DNA of 64,000 nucleotides from Paucibacter sp. KBW04 (GTDB lineage Bacteria > Pseudomonadota > Gammaproteobacteria > Burkholderiales > Burkholderiaceae_C): NCBI RefSeq assembly GCF_003852425.1, contig NZ_QAJN01000016.1:118752-182751 (forward strand). Reading direction: 5' to 3'. This document shows, one piece after another, positions 45,215-53,678 of this stretch (position 1 is its first letter; each line of letters begins with the position of its first letter). The position numbers and the translations under genes were made by a program. Below the pieces are notes generated by a model. The model worked only from the letters and a program-made list of their open reading frames with translations. It had not been told where the DNA came from and ran no database searches.

Positions 45215-46081
45215 ATGGCCGCATCGCCCGTCACGGCTGAGGAGCTGCGCATCGTTGCTCGCGATGGCCGCTCTCTTGCGGCCACGATCTATTCGACGGC
45301 GGCCGACGGTGACCACGTCGTCATCGTCAATGGCGCGACCGGCGTCAAGCGCAGCTACTACGACCGTTACGCACGCTTCCTCGCCAGCCATGGTTTGGTG
45401 GTGCTGACCTACGACTATCGCGGCATAGGCGGCTCTGCCGAAGACGACATCCGCGCCGAAGCTTGTGATATGCGTCAGTGGGGCGAGGTCGACGTCGCCA
45501 GCATGATCGACGCGGCCGCTCAGCGCTATCCAGGCAAACGTCTGCTGGCAGTTGCACACAGCGCTGGCGGCCAGCTATTCGGATTGGCGGACAACAAGGA
45601 GTTGGTCCACGCCATGTTTGCCTTGAGCGTGCAAAGCGGCTACTGGAAGCTTTGGAGCGGCCTCCCGCGCTGGTGTCTCGCATTGTTGTGGCACGTTCTG
45701 ATGCCCGGACTGGTCGCTGCACTTGCCTACTTCCCCTCGCGCCGAATCGGCTTCGGTGAAGATTTGCCAGGGGGTGTCGCTCGCGAATGGGCGCGCTGGT
45801 GCCGCCACCCAGAATACCTGGTTGATCGCGAGGGCCACTCCTTGCGCCAGCAATTCGCGAGCTATCGCGGACGCATACGCGCCTGCGTGGTGAGCGATGA
45901 CTGGATGGCGCCGCGCGCCGCGGTCGAGGCGCTCATGGGTTTCTTCGTCGCTGCGCAGGTGGAAATCACATCCTTGGCCCCGGCGGATGTTGGCGCCCGC
46001 GCATTAGGGCACTTCGGCTATTTCCGTGAGGCGGGGAGGCCTGCCTGGCAGGAGAGTTTGGCTTGGCTCCAACAACAGTGA
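45215..46081 (+). CDS. Alpha/beta hydrolase (COG4757-like)
   Basis: Cytoplasmic alpha/beta hydrolase of 288 residues. Strand motifs VVIVNGATGVKRSYYDRYARFL and VVLTYDYRGIGGS lead to the nucleophile elbow AHSAGG; a catalytic His is in LGHFGYFRE and the acid is probably in CVVSDDWMAP. This arrangement fits the COG4757 predicted hydrolase group, whose substrates are unknown. ATG 45215 is preceded at six bases by AAGGG; an ATG two codons earlier is also possible. It is the last gene of the rightward cluster that begins at 41351. Confidence 0.85.
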   Translation: MAASPVTAEELRIVARDGRSLAATIYSTAADGDHVVIVNGATGVKRSYYDRYARFLASHGLVVLTYDYRGIGGSAEDDIRAEACDMRQWGEVDVASMIDAAAQRYPGKRLLAVAHSAGGQLFGLADNKELVHAMFALSVQSGYWKLWSGLPRWCLALLWHVLMPGLVAALAYFPSRRIGFGEDLPGGVAREWARWCRHPEYLVDREGHSLRQQFASYRGRIRACVVSDDWMAPRAAVEALMGFFVAAQVEITSLAPADVGARALGHFGYFREAGRPAWQESLAWLQQQ

Positions 46082-46142
46082 GCGTTGGTCTGCGGCTTGC
46101 CGAGCATGCACGCGAGGCCCTACGCCTGAACTTGCTTGCGGC

Positions 46143-46625
46143 TCAAAAAACCCGCAAGACCTCAAACTGCTGACGTTTTGCTGCGACCTGAATCGCCACC
46201 TCATCGCCCTCGCATTTGCCCAGCAATGCCCTGCCCAAGGGTGCTTCGCTGCTGATGACTTGAACGAGCTGGGCAGCGCAGAGCAACTTCATGCTGCCGC
46301 CATCTGGGCCGAGAAAAAGAAACTGCTGTGTGTCCTCGGCGTCGACCAGGCAGACCAGTGCGCCGAGTTGTACGCCTTTGCTGGCATCAAAGGGGCGGGG
46401 ACGGAACTGACGCCAGTTGACCATGGCCTGGCGGATGGCTTCGGCCCGACGGGCTTGGCCGCTGGCCAGGTAGGCGGCTTCCAGACCCAAGGTGTCGTAC
46501 TTATTCTCGGCGATGTTTTCTTCGTGAGTCGCCGTTTCATGCGCCGCCCGCGCGGCCTGTTCGACTTGAGCCAAGTCAACGGCCAGCCGTTCCAGCACCT
46601 GCTGCTGAAGCAATGATTTATCCAT
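46143..46625 (-). CDS. GreA/GreB-family transcription elongation factor-like protein
   Basis: Protein of 160 residues. The N-terminal part (LLQQQVLERLAVDLAQVEQAARAAHETA, described in two parts: VLERLAVDLAQVEQ and AARAAHETATHEEN) is a coiled coil like that inserted into the RNA polymerase secondary channel, with the acidic tip around HEENIAENKYDTLGLEA. The C-terminal domain (VQLGALVCLVDAEDTQQFLFLGPDGG and ISSEAPLGRALLGKCEGDEV) is the FKBP-like GreA/B C-domain, ending with the usual G-x-GD pattern. It may rescue stalled polymerase or compete with GreA. ATG 46625 is chosen; the upstream extension is non-family. The two flanking genes face away or converge. Confidence 0.88.
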   Translation of the reverse strand: MDKSLLQQQVLERLAVDLAQVEQAARAAHETATHEENIAENKYDTLGLEAAYLASGQARRAEAIRQAMVNWRQFRPRPFDASKGVQLGALVCLVDAEDTQQFLFLGPDGGSMKLLCAAQLVQVISSEAPLGRALLGKCEGDEVAIQVAAKRQQFEVLRVF

Positions 46626-46769
46626 ATTGAAAAAAAGCGGCGTCTCAAGCAAGCGGGGCTGCGGGGGCGTGATTATCAAGGGCGCCACCATTCGCACCAA
46701 AGCGCCTGCCCCCACGCCAGCGGGCGAATGTCGGCTTGACCGCCGTGGGCAAGCCCTTACATTGCTCGC

Positions 46770-47501
46770 ATGTCAGTCCCTCACCACTCCAACTCCTCTT
46801 CGTCCACCTCCCCCACGCCCAGCCAGCCCAACACCCTGACCGAGCTGATGGTGACGCTGCTAGCGCCCTCGCTGGTCTTGATGCAGCTCAGCAGCCCCGC
46901 GCGCCTGGGTGCCCTAGGCGCCTTGCTGCTGGCCCTGGCCCTGCCTCTGGGCTGGGCGGCTTACACCGCCTGGCGCGAGCGCCGTTTCAGCTGGATGGCG
47001 GGCCTCGGGGTGTTCAGCACCTTGATGACCGGCGGCATCGGCTTGCTGGCCCTGGACCCGCAATGGCTGGCCGTCAAAGAAGCCGCCGTGCCAGGCGTGA
47101 TCGGCCTGGTCGTGGCCGGCTCGGCACTGAGCAAAAAGCCGCTGGTGCATCTGCTGGTGTTCAGCCCGCAATTGATGGATGTGCCGCGCATCGAAGCCGC
47201 CCTGACCGAGCGCAAGGCGAGCGCCGCATTCGAGCGCAGCCTGCGCTTGGGCACCCTGATGCTGGCCGGCAGCTTTGCGTTCTCAAGCATCATGAATTAC
47301 GGCCTGGCGCGCTGGATCGTGCAAAGCCCGGCGGGCAGCGAGGCCTTCAACGCCGAGCTGGGCCGCATGAATCTGCTCAGCTGGCCCGTTATCGTCATCC
47401 CCTCCACCTTGCTGACCATGGCCGTGCTGTTTTACCTGGCCCGCAGCATCCGCCGCCTGACCGGGCTCACGCTGGAAGACTGCTTGCGCAAGCAGGCTTG
47501 A
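46770..47501 (+). CDS. VC0807-like integral membrane protein
   Basis: Membrane protein of 243 residues with about six helices (LLAPSLVLMQLSSP; LGALGALLLALALPLGWAAY; WMAGLGVFSTLMTGGIGLLAL; AAVPGVIGLVVAGSAL; a segment at FAFSSIMNYGLARW; VIVIPSTLLTMAVLFYLARSI). The pattern matches the uncharacterised VC0807 family. The N-terminal 22 residues are Ser/Pro-rich and probably disordered. It is followed after 30 bases by the CopD-like gene in the same direction. Function unknown. Confidence 0.82.
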   Translation: MSVPHHSNSSSSTSPTPSQPNTLTELMVTLLAPSLVLMQLSSPARLGALGALLLALALPLGWAAYTAWRERRFSWMAGLGVFSTLMTGGIGLLALDPQWLAVKEAAVPGVIGLVVAGSALSKKPLVHLLVFSPQLMDVPRIEAALTERKASAAFERSLRLGTLMLAGSFAFSSIMNYGLARWIVQSPAGSEAFNAELGRMNLLSWPVIVIPSTLLTMAVLFYLARSIRRLTGLTLEDCLRKQA

Positions 47502-47531
47502 TGTCCTTTCCACTCCATCACGAAAGCCACC

Positions 47532-48002
47532 ATGTACGAACTCGTCAAACTGCTGCACCTCGCCGCTGCCATCGTCTGGATGGGTGGCATGACTTTCATG
47601 CTGTTCGCGCTGCGGCCCGCGGCTGCCTTGGCCCTGGAAGGCCAGCCGCGTGCGCGGCTGATGGTGGAGGTGTGGCGGCGCTTCTTCGGGGCCGTGGCGG
47701 TCTCGGTGCTGCTGCTCTTCCTCACCGGCATGAATCTCTACACCACGGGCTTCCGCGCCGTCAAAGCCGCGACAGGCTCGGGCAGCGTGCCCCTGGGCTG
47801 GAACCTGATGCTGGGTCTGGGCCTGCTGATGTTTGCCATCTTCGGCCACATCTTTTTCGCCGGCTTCGCCAAGTTCAAACGGCGGGTGGCCGCCGGTGAA
47901 TGGGCTGAGGCCGCGCAGTCCGCCGCAATGATTCAGAAGTTGGTGATGCTCAACTTCGCCCTGGGCTGGCTGGCCATTGCGGCCGTGCGACTGGTGCGCT
48001 AG
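47532..48002 (+). CDS. CopD-family integral membrane protein
   Basis: Membrane protein of 156 residues with four transmembrane helices. MYELVKLLHLAAAIVWMGGMTFM carries the His-x5-W pattern of CopD-type proteins, and GHIFFAGFAKFKRRVAAGEW follows a central helix. Such small stand-alone CopD-like proteins are common in Burkholderiales and may bind heme or copper within the membrane; direct evidence is absent here. It may be co-transcribed with the VC0807-like gene. Its stop overlaps the stop of the convergent HMG-CoA lyase gene by four bases. Confidence 0.84.
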   Translation: MYELVKLLHLAAAIVWMGGMTFMLFALRPAAALALEGQPRARLMVEVWRRFFGAVAVSVLLLFLTGMNLYTTGFRAVKAATGSGSVPLGWNLMLGLGLLMFAIFGHIFFAGFAKFKRRVAAGEWAEAAQSAAMIQKLVMLNFALGWLAIAAVRLVR

Positions 48003-48907
48003 CCCGCCCGTTTAGCCAAGAGCGCCCGCGCCACGCGCGACACCGGCGGGCGGCCCAGCACGCCGGAGATGAAGGCGCCGGCATCGACCAGCAGATCCAG
48101 GTCGATGCCGGTCTCAATGCCTAGCCCGTTCAGCATGAAGACCACGTCCTCGGTCGCCACATTGCCGGTAGCGCCCTTGGCATAAGGGCAGCCGCCCAAG
48201 CCTGCCACGCTGGCGTCGAAGTGATGCACACCCAGTTCCAGGCAGGCGTAGATATTTGCCAGGGCCTGACCATAGGTGTCGTGGAAATGGCCGCTCAACT
48301 CATGCAGGGGGAAGTGCTTGAGCGCCCGCTCCATCGCGGCCTGCACCTTGCGCGGCGTGCCCACGCCAATCGTGTCGGCCACGCCCAGATGATCGACGCC
48401 GATGGCGCGCATCAGGCCCGCCACGCGTTCTACCTGGTCGGGGCTGATCTCGCCCTCGTAAGGGCAGCCCACGGCGCAAGACAAGGCCCCACGCACCTTG
48501 ATGCCCGCCGCATGCGCCGCCTCCACCACGGGCGCAAAACGGTCAATGCTCTCGGCAATGCTGCAGTTGATGTTCTTCTGGCTGAAGGCCTCGGAGGCGG
48601 CGGCGAAGACGACGATCTCGTCGGGCTTGGTCGGGAGGGCTGCCTCCAATCCCTTGGCATTGGGCGTTAGCACCGAGTACCTGACATCGGCACGCCGCTC
48701 AATCGCGGCCATCACCGCCACGTTGTCCGCCATCTGCGGCACCCATTTGGGCGAGACAAAGCTGGTGACCTCAATCTCCTTCAGGCCCGCCGCTTGCAGC
48801 ATGGCAACCAACTGGGCTTTGTGCGCCGTGGAGACGGGTTCTTTTTCGTTCTGCAGGCCGTCGCGCGGGCCGACGTCGACGAGCGTGACTTTGCTGGGCA
48901 GCTTCAT
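47999..48907 (-). CDS. mvaB: Hydroxymethylglutaryl-CoA lyase
   Basis: Final enzyme of leucine catabolism, splitting HMG-CoA into acetyl-CoA and acetoacetate; cytoplasmic, 302 residues. Motifs: VDVGPRDGLQNEK (catalytic Arg-Asp near the start), the TSFVSPKWVPQMAD substrate loop, HFHDTYGQALAN with metal-binding His, and the signature loop VAGLGGCPYAKGATGNVATED carrying the catalytic Cys (as GLGGCPYAKGATGNVATED). ATG 48907 is preferred; a TTG two codons earlier is closer to the AAGGA site. It is the last gene of the leucine-biotin run, 20 bases after mccA. Confidence 0.96.
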   Translation of the reverse strand: MKLPSKVTLVDVGPRDGLQNEKEPVSTAHKAQLVAMLQAAGLKEIEVTSFVSPKWVPQMADNVAVMAAIERRADVRYSVLTPNAKGLEAALPTKPDEIVVFAAASEAFSQKNINCSIAESIDRFAPVVEAAHAAGIKVRGALSCAVGCPYEGEISPDQVERVAGLMRAIGVDHLGVADTIGVGTPRKVQAAMERALKHFPLHELSGHFHDTYGQALANIYACLELGVHHFDASVAGLGGCPYAKGATGNVATEDVVFMLNGLGIETGIDLDLLVDAGAFISGVLGRPPVSRVARALLAKRAG

Positions 48908-48927
48908 GGTCAATGTTTCCTTCTCAA

Positions 48928-50934
48928 TCAGGCCTGCATCTTGAGCAACTCGGCGCCGTCGCCAACCTGGTCGCCCACGGCGAATAGCAGCTCAGCCACC
49001 ACACCGTCCTTGGGCGCAAGAATCGTGTGCTCCATCTTCATCGCCTCCATCACCGCCAGGGCTTGACCCTTGCTGACCTTGTCCCCCACCTGAGCCAGGA
49101 AGGACACCAGCTTGCCGGGCATGGGCGCCGTCAAACGGCCGGTCTCAGCGGCACCGTCGCCCGCATGAGCAATCGGGTCGATCTCGGTCACCAGGGCCGA
49201 GCCCTGAGGCGCGAAGACGGCAATCGTCTCGCCCTGGGCATAGCTGTTCACCACCACGCGGCGCTGGGCCAAACCCTCACCAAGCAAAAGCTCGTGCGAC
49301 TCCAGGCTGCGGGAGTTGACGGCGAAAGGCAAGACCTGACCCTCCACTTCAAGTTGCATACCGCCTTGATGATGGCGAGACAAGCTCACCTGCAACTTGC
49401 TTTCGCCCACGCGCAGATCAAAGCGGCGCACCGAGGCGCCATACATGCGCCAGCCATCGCGGCGGCTCCAAGGGTCGCTGTCCTGCGCTTGAGCTTCCAA
49501 GGCCAGCTTGTGGGCCACCACGGCCGCAGCCGTGATGTCCAGGGCCAAGCCGGCCTGGCCGAACAAGGCCTCTTTCTCGCGTTCGATCAAGGCCGTGTCC
49601 AGATCGGCCTGGGCGAATGAAGCCGTCGCGGCGCAGCGGCGCAAAAAGGCCACATTGGTTTGCAGGCCCACGATATGGGTGTCGCGCAGGGCGGCGTCCA
49701 GGCGCGCCAGGGCTTGCGCACGGTCTTCGCCCCAAACGATGAGCTTGGCCACCATGGAGTCGTAGAAGGGGCTGATCTCGTCGCCCTCGCCCACGCCGGC
49801 GTCGATGCGCACATCGCCACGCTCGAACTTCACATGCTCGGGCCAGCGCGCCACCGTCAGGGCGCCGGTGGCGGGCAAGAAACCGGCCTCGGGATTCTCT
49901 GCACAGACGCGAGCCTCGATGGCGTGGCCATGCATCTTCAATTCATGCTGCTTGAGCGGCAGGGGCTCGCCCGAGGCCACGCGCAGCTGCCACTCCACCA
50001 GGTCTTGGCCGGTGATGGCTTCCGTCACCGGATGCTCGACCTGCAGCCGCGTGTTCATCTCCATGAAATAGAAGCGACCGCTTTCAACGAAATCGTGCTC
50101 GCAGATGAACTCCACCGTGCCTGCGCCGCTATAGCCCACGGCTTTCGCCGCAGCCACCGCCGCCTCGCCCATGGCCTGACGGCGGGCTTCGCTCATGCCG
50201 GGGGCGGGTGCTTCTTCCAGCACCTTCTGGTGGCGGCGCTGCACCGAGCAATCGCGCTCGAAGAGATAGACGCAATCGCCAAAGTTGTCGCCGAAAACCT
50301 GGATCTCCACATGGCGCGGGCGCTGCACATAACGTTCGATCAAAACAGCATCGTCGCCAAAGCTGTTGATGGCTTCGCGCTTGCACGAGGCCAGGGCCGC
50401 GTCAAACTCGTCCGCAGAAAAGACCGCCCGCATGCCCTTGCCGCCACCGCCTGCGCTGGCCTTGATCAGCACCGGGAAGCCGATGCGCTCCGCCTCGCGT
50501 TTGAGCAAGGCCGGGTCCTGATCGGCGCCGTGGTAGCCGGGCACCAGAGGCACGCCGGCTTTTTCCATCAAACGCTTGGACTCCGCCTTCAGCCCCATGG
50601 CCAAGATCGCCGAGGCAGGCGGGCCGATGAAGACCAGGCCATTCGCCGCGCAAGCGTTGGCGAAGTCCTCGTTCTCGCTCAAGAAGCCATAGCCCGGATG
50701 AACCGCCTGCGCACCCGTGGCCTTGGCCGCATCGATGATGCGCTGCCATTGCAGATAGGAGTCCTTGGGCGCTGCGCCGCCGATCAAGACGGCCTCATCG
50801 CAGGCCTGCACATGCTTGGCTTTGGCATCAGCTTCCGAATAAACCGCGACGGTTTTGACACCCATGCGGCGGGCGGTGGCTGCGACGCGGCAGGCGATTT
50901 CGCCGCGGTTGGCGATCAAAATTTTATTAAACAT
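48928..50934 (-). CDS. mccA: Methylcrotonyl-CoA carboxylase, biotin-carrying alpha subunit
   Basis: Carboxylates its own biotin with ATP and bicarbonate, then passes CO2 to the MccB subunit for 3-methylcrotonyl-CoA carboxylation. The 668-residue protein has an N-terminal biotin carboxylase domain (MFNKILIANRGEIACRV, ATP-grasp KASAGGGGKGMR, EMNTRLQVEH), a BT-like linker, and a C-terminal biotinyl domain with the biotinylated Lys in AVMEAMKMEHT. Identity as MCC rather than propionyl- or geranyl-CoA carboxylase rests on the adjacent HMG-CoA lyase and linked mccB and hydratase genes. The first codons (AT-rich ATGTTTAATAAAATTTTG) contrast with the rest; a second, GC-rich copy of this start lies 110 bases upstream. 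Confidence 0.93.
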   Translation of the reverse strand: MFNKILIANRGEIACRVAATARRMGVKTVAVYSEADAKAKHVQACDEAVLIGGAAPKDSYLQWQRIIDAAKATGAQAVHPGYGFLSENEDFANACAANGLVFIGPPASAILAMGLKAESKRLMEKAGVPLVPGYHGADQDPALLKREAERIGFPVLIKASAGGGGKGMRAVFSADEFDAALASCKREAINSFGDDAVLIERYVQRPRHVEIQVFGDNFGDCVYLFERDCSVQRRHQKVLEEAPAPGMSEARRQAMGEAAVAAAKAVGYSGAGTVEFICEHDFVESGRFYFMEMNTRLQVEHPVTEAITGQDLVEWQLRVASGEPLPLKQHELKMHGHAIEARVCAENPEAGFLPATGALTVARWPEHVKFERGDVRIDAGVGEGDEISPFYDSMVAKLIVWGEDRAQALARLDAALRDTHIVGLQTNVAFLRRCAATASFAQADLDTALIEREKEALFGQAGLALDITAAAVVAHKLALEAQAQDSDPWSRRDGWRMYGASVRRFDLRVGESKLQVSLSRHHQGGMQLEVEGQVLPFAVNSRSLESHELLLGEGLAQRRVVVNSYAQGETIAVFAPQGSALVTEIDPIAHAGDGAAETGRLTAPMPGKLVSFLAQVGDKVSKGQALAVMEAMKMEHTILAPKDGVVAELLFAVGDQVGDGAELLKMQA

Positions 50935-50945
50935 AGGTCCTCGGC

Positions 50946-51044
50946 TCACTCGCGGCTCGCTGCGCGAGCCAGGCAATTTGTCGCTGACGCGACCGCGTCA
51001 GGGGCGCGAACGCCGCGGTTGGCGATCAGGATCTTCTTGAACAT
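50946..51044 (-). pseudogene. Duplicated mccA start: 32-codon truncated ORF
   Basis: A second copy of the carboxylase N-terminus (MFKKILIANRG) with a strong ribosome-binding site AAGGAGAC five bases ahead of ATG 51044. After codon 11 the sequence departs from the family and stops at 50946, twelve bases before the real mccA ATG. It is out of frame with mccA (110-base offset). Both copies share TGATCGCCAACCGCGGCG. The intervening DNA holds two perfect hairpins, so an inserted palindromic element may have split the original start. A GAGGA site follows the stop, so the short ORF may act as a translated leader. Confidence 0.6.
50954..51001. repeat. Two adjacent hairpins in the mccA leader
   Basis: GGCTCGC-TGC-GCGAGCC (50954-50970) and CTGACGC-GACC-GCGTCAG (50984-51001), both with perfect 7-bp stems, lie between the duplicated and the real mccA starts. 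They look like a small REP/MITE-type palindromic insertion and may also influence mccA translation. Confidence 0.6.
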
Positions 51045-51055
51045 TTTTTGTCTCC

Positions 51056-52879
51056 TTATGAACTCAGTCCGAGGCGCTGCAGGGCTCCGGCTTGCAATCG
51101 CAACAAATGGCGTGGTGGCTCGGCGGGCATGGCTCGCGGGCATGGCAACGAACTGTCGCCCCCTTCTCGATAACCGACTGTCAAGTGGCGCCCGCTCTCA
51201 CAAGCCTTTTTCATGGCACCCCAGGCGCTTACAGGATCAGCCAGCATTGGCACGTTCTCCAGCGTCTGCACGTCTTGCCCTCTTCGCAAGCTCGCGCACA
51301 CGGGACCTTCTCGATCCACACTGAAAAAACCACCTGCGGCACTGTTGGAAGTAAAGCCAAAGGAACCACAGTCCGTTTCCATCAAGGCCATCATCATTCG
51401 CCCTGCAATCTTGGCGCGCGCTTGAAACCCGGACTCACTGACAGGCACAGCTTCGACGATCTGGAGAGTCTGCAGAGCTTGGCTCAAGCCGCTGGAAAAA
51501 GGCTGACCGGGATTGAATAGGAGACCGTGCATGGGTCCTTTGGCGCCGCCGTCCGCCCAGCTCGCAAAGCCATTCATATCCAGTAAACCAAGCTTTGGAT
51601 GCAGGCCGGCCAACAAAGCCAAGGGAGTGCGCGAGTCAGTGGGGTCACGTCGTGCATGCGATTGCGCCTGCGCCATCAACATCAGGCTAAAACCACAGGC
51701 ATACGGATCGTCCTGTTTGGAATACCTTGGCGCAAGGGTTGCAGCTGGCGACTCGCCACGAGCCAAAAGGCATCTATTGATTGCGCTTGCCGCCATGGCT
51801 TTCACCGTGTCCGCGCTCCAGTCCCCGTGGTGGCTTTGCATCAGCAGAACAAGCCAATCGGCATGACCTTCGTGCATCCAGGGTCTGTCGGAGTCGCTGT
51901 GACGCACACCCATATTCCACCAGTGGGCCGTCTCATGCATCACAAAGCTTTGCAGCCCCTGCCCTATTGGGTCTTGCTCCTTCTCGGCTGGCACAAGACG
52001 CAAACGCATCATGCGGCCTTCACTGACATCTCCATGAAAATTGCTCAGATCGGCGGTACTGGTGACTACGCCCACCGGGCCAACTGGATCTGCGCCATAG
52101 GCTTGACTCAAGTCAGCCATCGTGCGAACCAAGGTGCGACGAATCAGATCGACACGTTTGTCATCCATGGCGGGATCACGCACCAAGGTCCCGCCCGGAA
52201 ACTCCATCAAATGCGCCTTGCCCAGGTAGGCATAGTGCCGTGCCCCGACTTGACTCCATGAACTGGGGTCGTCGCTTCCTGCGTTGACTGCCGCGCTCAC
52301 CGTGGTGGAGTCAACTAACAAATCGGCCTGCCTCCTGTGTACCCGGCCGTCTTGCAAGACGTAGCCCCCCTCAGGGGCAAGCCATCGCCAATGAAGGTCA
52401 AAGCCTGCAAGAGTCACAGCGTAAAAGCCGCTATAGGCCAAGACACCCGTCCCCGAGATCGGCTGCGCAGCTTCGTAGCTGGCATTTCGCGCCAATAGCT
52501 TTGGGGTGACTCGCAAACGAGCGCTTCTGCAATGCGCGCCTTCACTCAAGCGAATGTGATCCTCGCCCAAGCTGGTGCAGGCATCCCGAGGCTGGACTTG
52601 CGTGGCCCAGAAGTCGCGCGCGATGGCACTTCGGTCCCATCGTGGCAATTCGCGCACGCCGGCCGGCGGGGTGTAGCTCACCAACAGAGCCCCGTCATCA
52701 GCCAAAGAAAACTCGATCAGCATCTCTGCAGCCAAGGCTTGACCGCACAGAACCCCACCGAACAAGGCCAACAAAATTCCTCTCAAAACGTTTGTTGCCT
52801 GATCTAGCAACTTGAAGCGCCAAGCTCCATGTCTGGATTTCCAGCCATGCCATCTGCGAGAGTTAAACGGCAAGCTCAT
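51056..52879 (-). CDS. Exported M1-like zinc metallopeptidase, uncharacterised
   Basis: Protein of 607 residues with a long basic n-region and a signal segment ending GQALA (about residue 50). A gluzincin-type zinc site is visible: HETAH at about 314-318, followed 18 residues later by the Glu of WMHEGHADW, closely resembling the WLNEGFA segment of M1 aminopeptidases. No GAMEN exopeptidase motif was seen, so it may not be a true aminopeptidase. The rest has no recognised domain. It overlaps the YciI gene by ATGA, and its TAA stop overlaps the ribosome-binding site of the duplicated mccA start. Base composition is lower in GC than neighbouring bio and mcc genes, suggesting later insertion. Confidence 0.8.
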   Translation of the reverse strand: MSLPFNSRRWHGWKSRHGAWRFKLLDQATNVLRGILLALFGGVLCGQALAAEMLIEFSLADDGALLVSYTPPAGVRELPRWDRSAIARDFWATQVQPRDACTSLGEDHIRLSEGAHCRSARLRVTPKLLARNASYEAAQPISGTGVLAYSGFYAVTLAGFDLHWRWLAPEGGYVLQDGRVHRRQADLLVDSTTVSAAVNAGSDDPSSWSQVGARHYAYLGKAHLMEFPGGTLVRDPAMDDKRVDLIRRTLVRTMADLSQAYGADPVGPVGVVTSTADLSNFHGDVSEGRMMRLRLVPAEKEQDPIGQGLQSFVMHETAHWWNMGVRHSDSDRPWMHEGHADWLVLLMQSHHGDWSADTVKAMAASAINRCLLARGESPAATLAPRYSKQDDPYACGFSLMLMAQAQSHARRDPTDSRTPLALLAGLHPKLGLLDMNGFASWADGGAKGPMHGLLFNPGQPFSSGLSQALQTLQIVEAVPVSESGFQARAKIAGRMMMALMETDCGSFGFTSNSAAGGFFSVDREGPVCASLRRGQDVQTLENVPMLADPVSAWGAMKKACESGRHLTVGYREGGDSSLPCPRAMPAEPPRHLLRLQAGALQRLGLSS

Positions 52880-53172
52880 ATCAAAACCTTGCGACCCTCA
52901 AACGCCTTGGACCAATGCAGCACCTCCACCGAAGCCCGCAAACCATGAATCCAGAAAGGGTCTGTCTGGAGCAGATTCAGCACAGCCTCCTTGTCGGCCG
53001 CATCCACAATCCAAAGACCGCCTAGCGCAGGAGCATCCACTCGCTCACGCAATGAGCCAGCCTGCAACACCGTCTCTTGATGCTCATTCAACCACTGCAA
53101 ATGCGCCGCCATCTGCGACTGACGAAGCGCCTGTTGCTGAGGGTGGTCTACAAATTGCACGATGAAGAGCAT
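52876..53172 (-). CDS. YciI family protein
   Basis: Small cytoplasmic protein of 98 residues with the ferredoxin-like YciI fold: MLFIVQFVDHP with the conserved Asp-His pair, HLQWLNEHQETVLQAGSL, and GGLWIVDAADKEAVLNLLQTDPFW. YciI proteins resemble muconolactone isomerase, and the Asp-His pair is proposed to be catalytic, but most substrates are unknown. Its stop overlaps the peptidase start by ATGA, so the two are co-translated. It lies 49 bases after the acetyltransferase gene in the leucine-biotin run, an unusual place for it. Confidence 0.9.
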   Translation of the reverse strand: MLFIVQFVDHPQQQALRQSQMAAHLQWLNEHQETVLQAGSLRERVDAPALGGLWIVDAADKEAVLNLLQTDPFWIHGLRASVEVLHWSKAFEGRKVLI

Positions 53173-53221
53173 GGTCTGATTCGATGGCGAAAAGGACGAA
53201 GCTGGCGGCTATCGGCCCGCC

Positions 53222-53665
53222 CTAATTCAATTCCCGCTGATACGCCAAGAACACCTCATCCAACCGCCAGCCCATGCGCTCATAAAGCGCCTGCGCCTGA
53301 TGGTTTGTGCGGGCCGTCGTCAAATCCATGCGTGCCTTGCCGCGCTGCCGAGCCAGATCTTCAGCGGCCTGCAGCAAGGCACTGGCAACACCACCCCGCC
53401 GCGCGGAAGGGCTAACGAAAAGGTCGTAGAGCACAAAGATGGGCTGAGCCAACACCGAGCAGAAGCTGGGGTAGAGCTGGCAAAAACCCAGCAGCTCATC
53501 CCCCGACTCCAGCACGATCAACTCAGACTCGCCCGCCGCCAGCCGGGCGCGCAGAAACTCACGCGCCAAGCCCAGGTCCGGGGCCTGCTCATAGAACTGG
53601 CGATAAGCGTCGAACAAGGGCGCGACGGCGTCCAGATCGGCGAGTGTGGCGAGGCGGGTCTTCAT
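53222..53665 (-). CDS. GNAT family N-acetyltransferase
   Basis: Cytoplasmic acetyl-CoA-dependent acetyltransferase of 147 residues. The fold is clear: MKTRLATLADLDAVAPLFDAYRQFY (strand 1 and helices), the central FVLYDLFVSPSARRGGVASALL with the acetyl-CoA-binding R-x-x-G-x-A/G loop, and the C-terminal ARTNHQAQALYERMGWR. The acceptor molecule is unknown. ATG 53665 is chosen as the GNAT fold begins there. It follows bioB by 13 bases in the same direction, so it belongs to the same transcript. Confidence 0.92.
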   Translation of the reverse strand: MKTRLATLADLDAVAPLFDAYRQFYEQAPDLGLAREFLRARLAAGESELIVLESGDELLGFCQLYPSFCSVLAQPIFVLYDLFVSPSARRGGVASALLQAAEDLARQRGKARMDLTTARTNHQAQALYERMGWRLDEVFLAYQRELN

Positions 53666-53678
53666 TGTTCTTCCTAGC

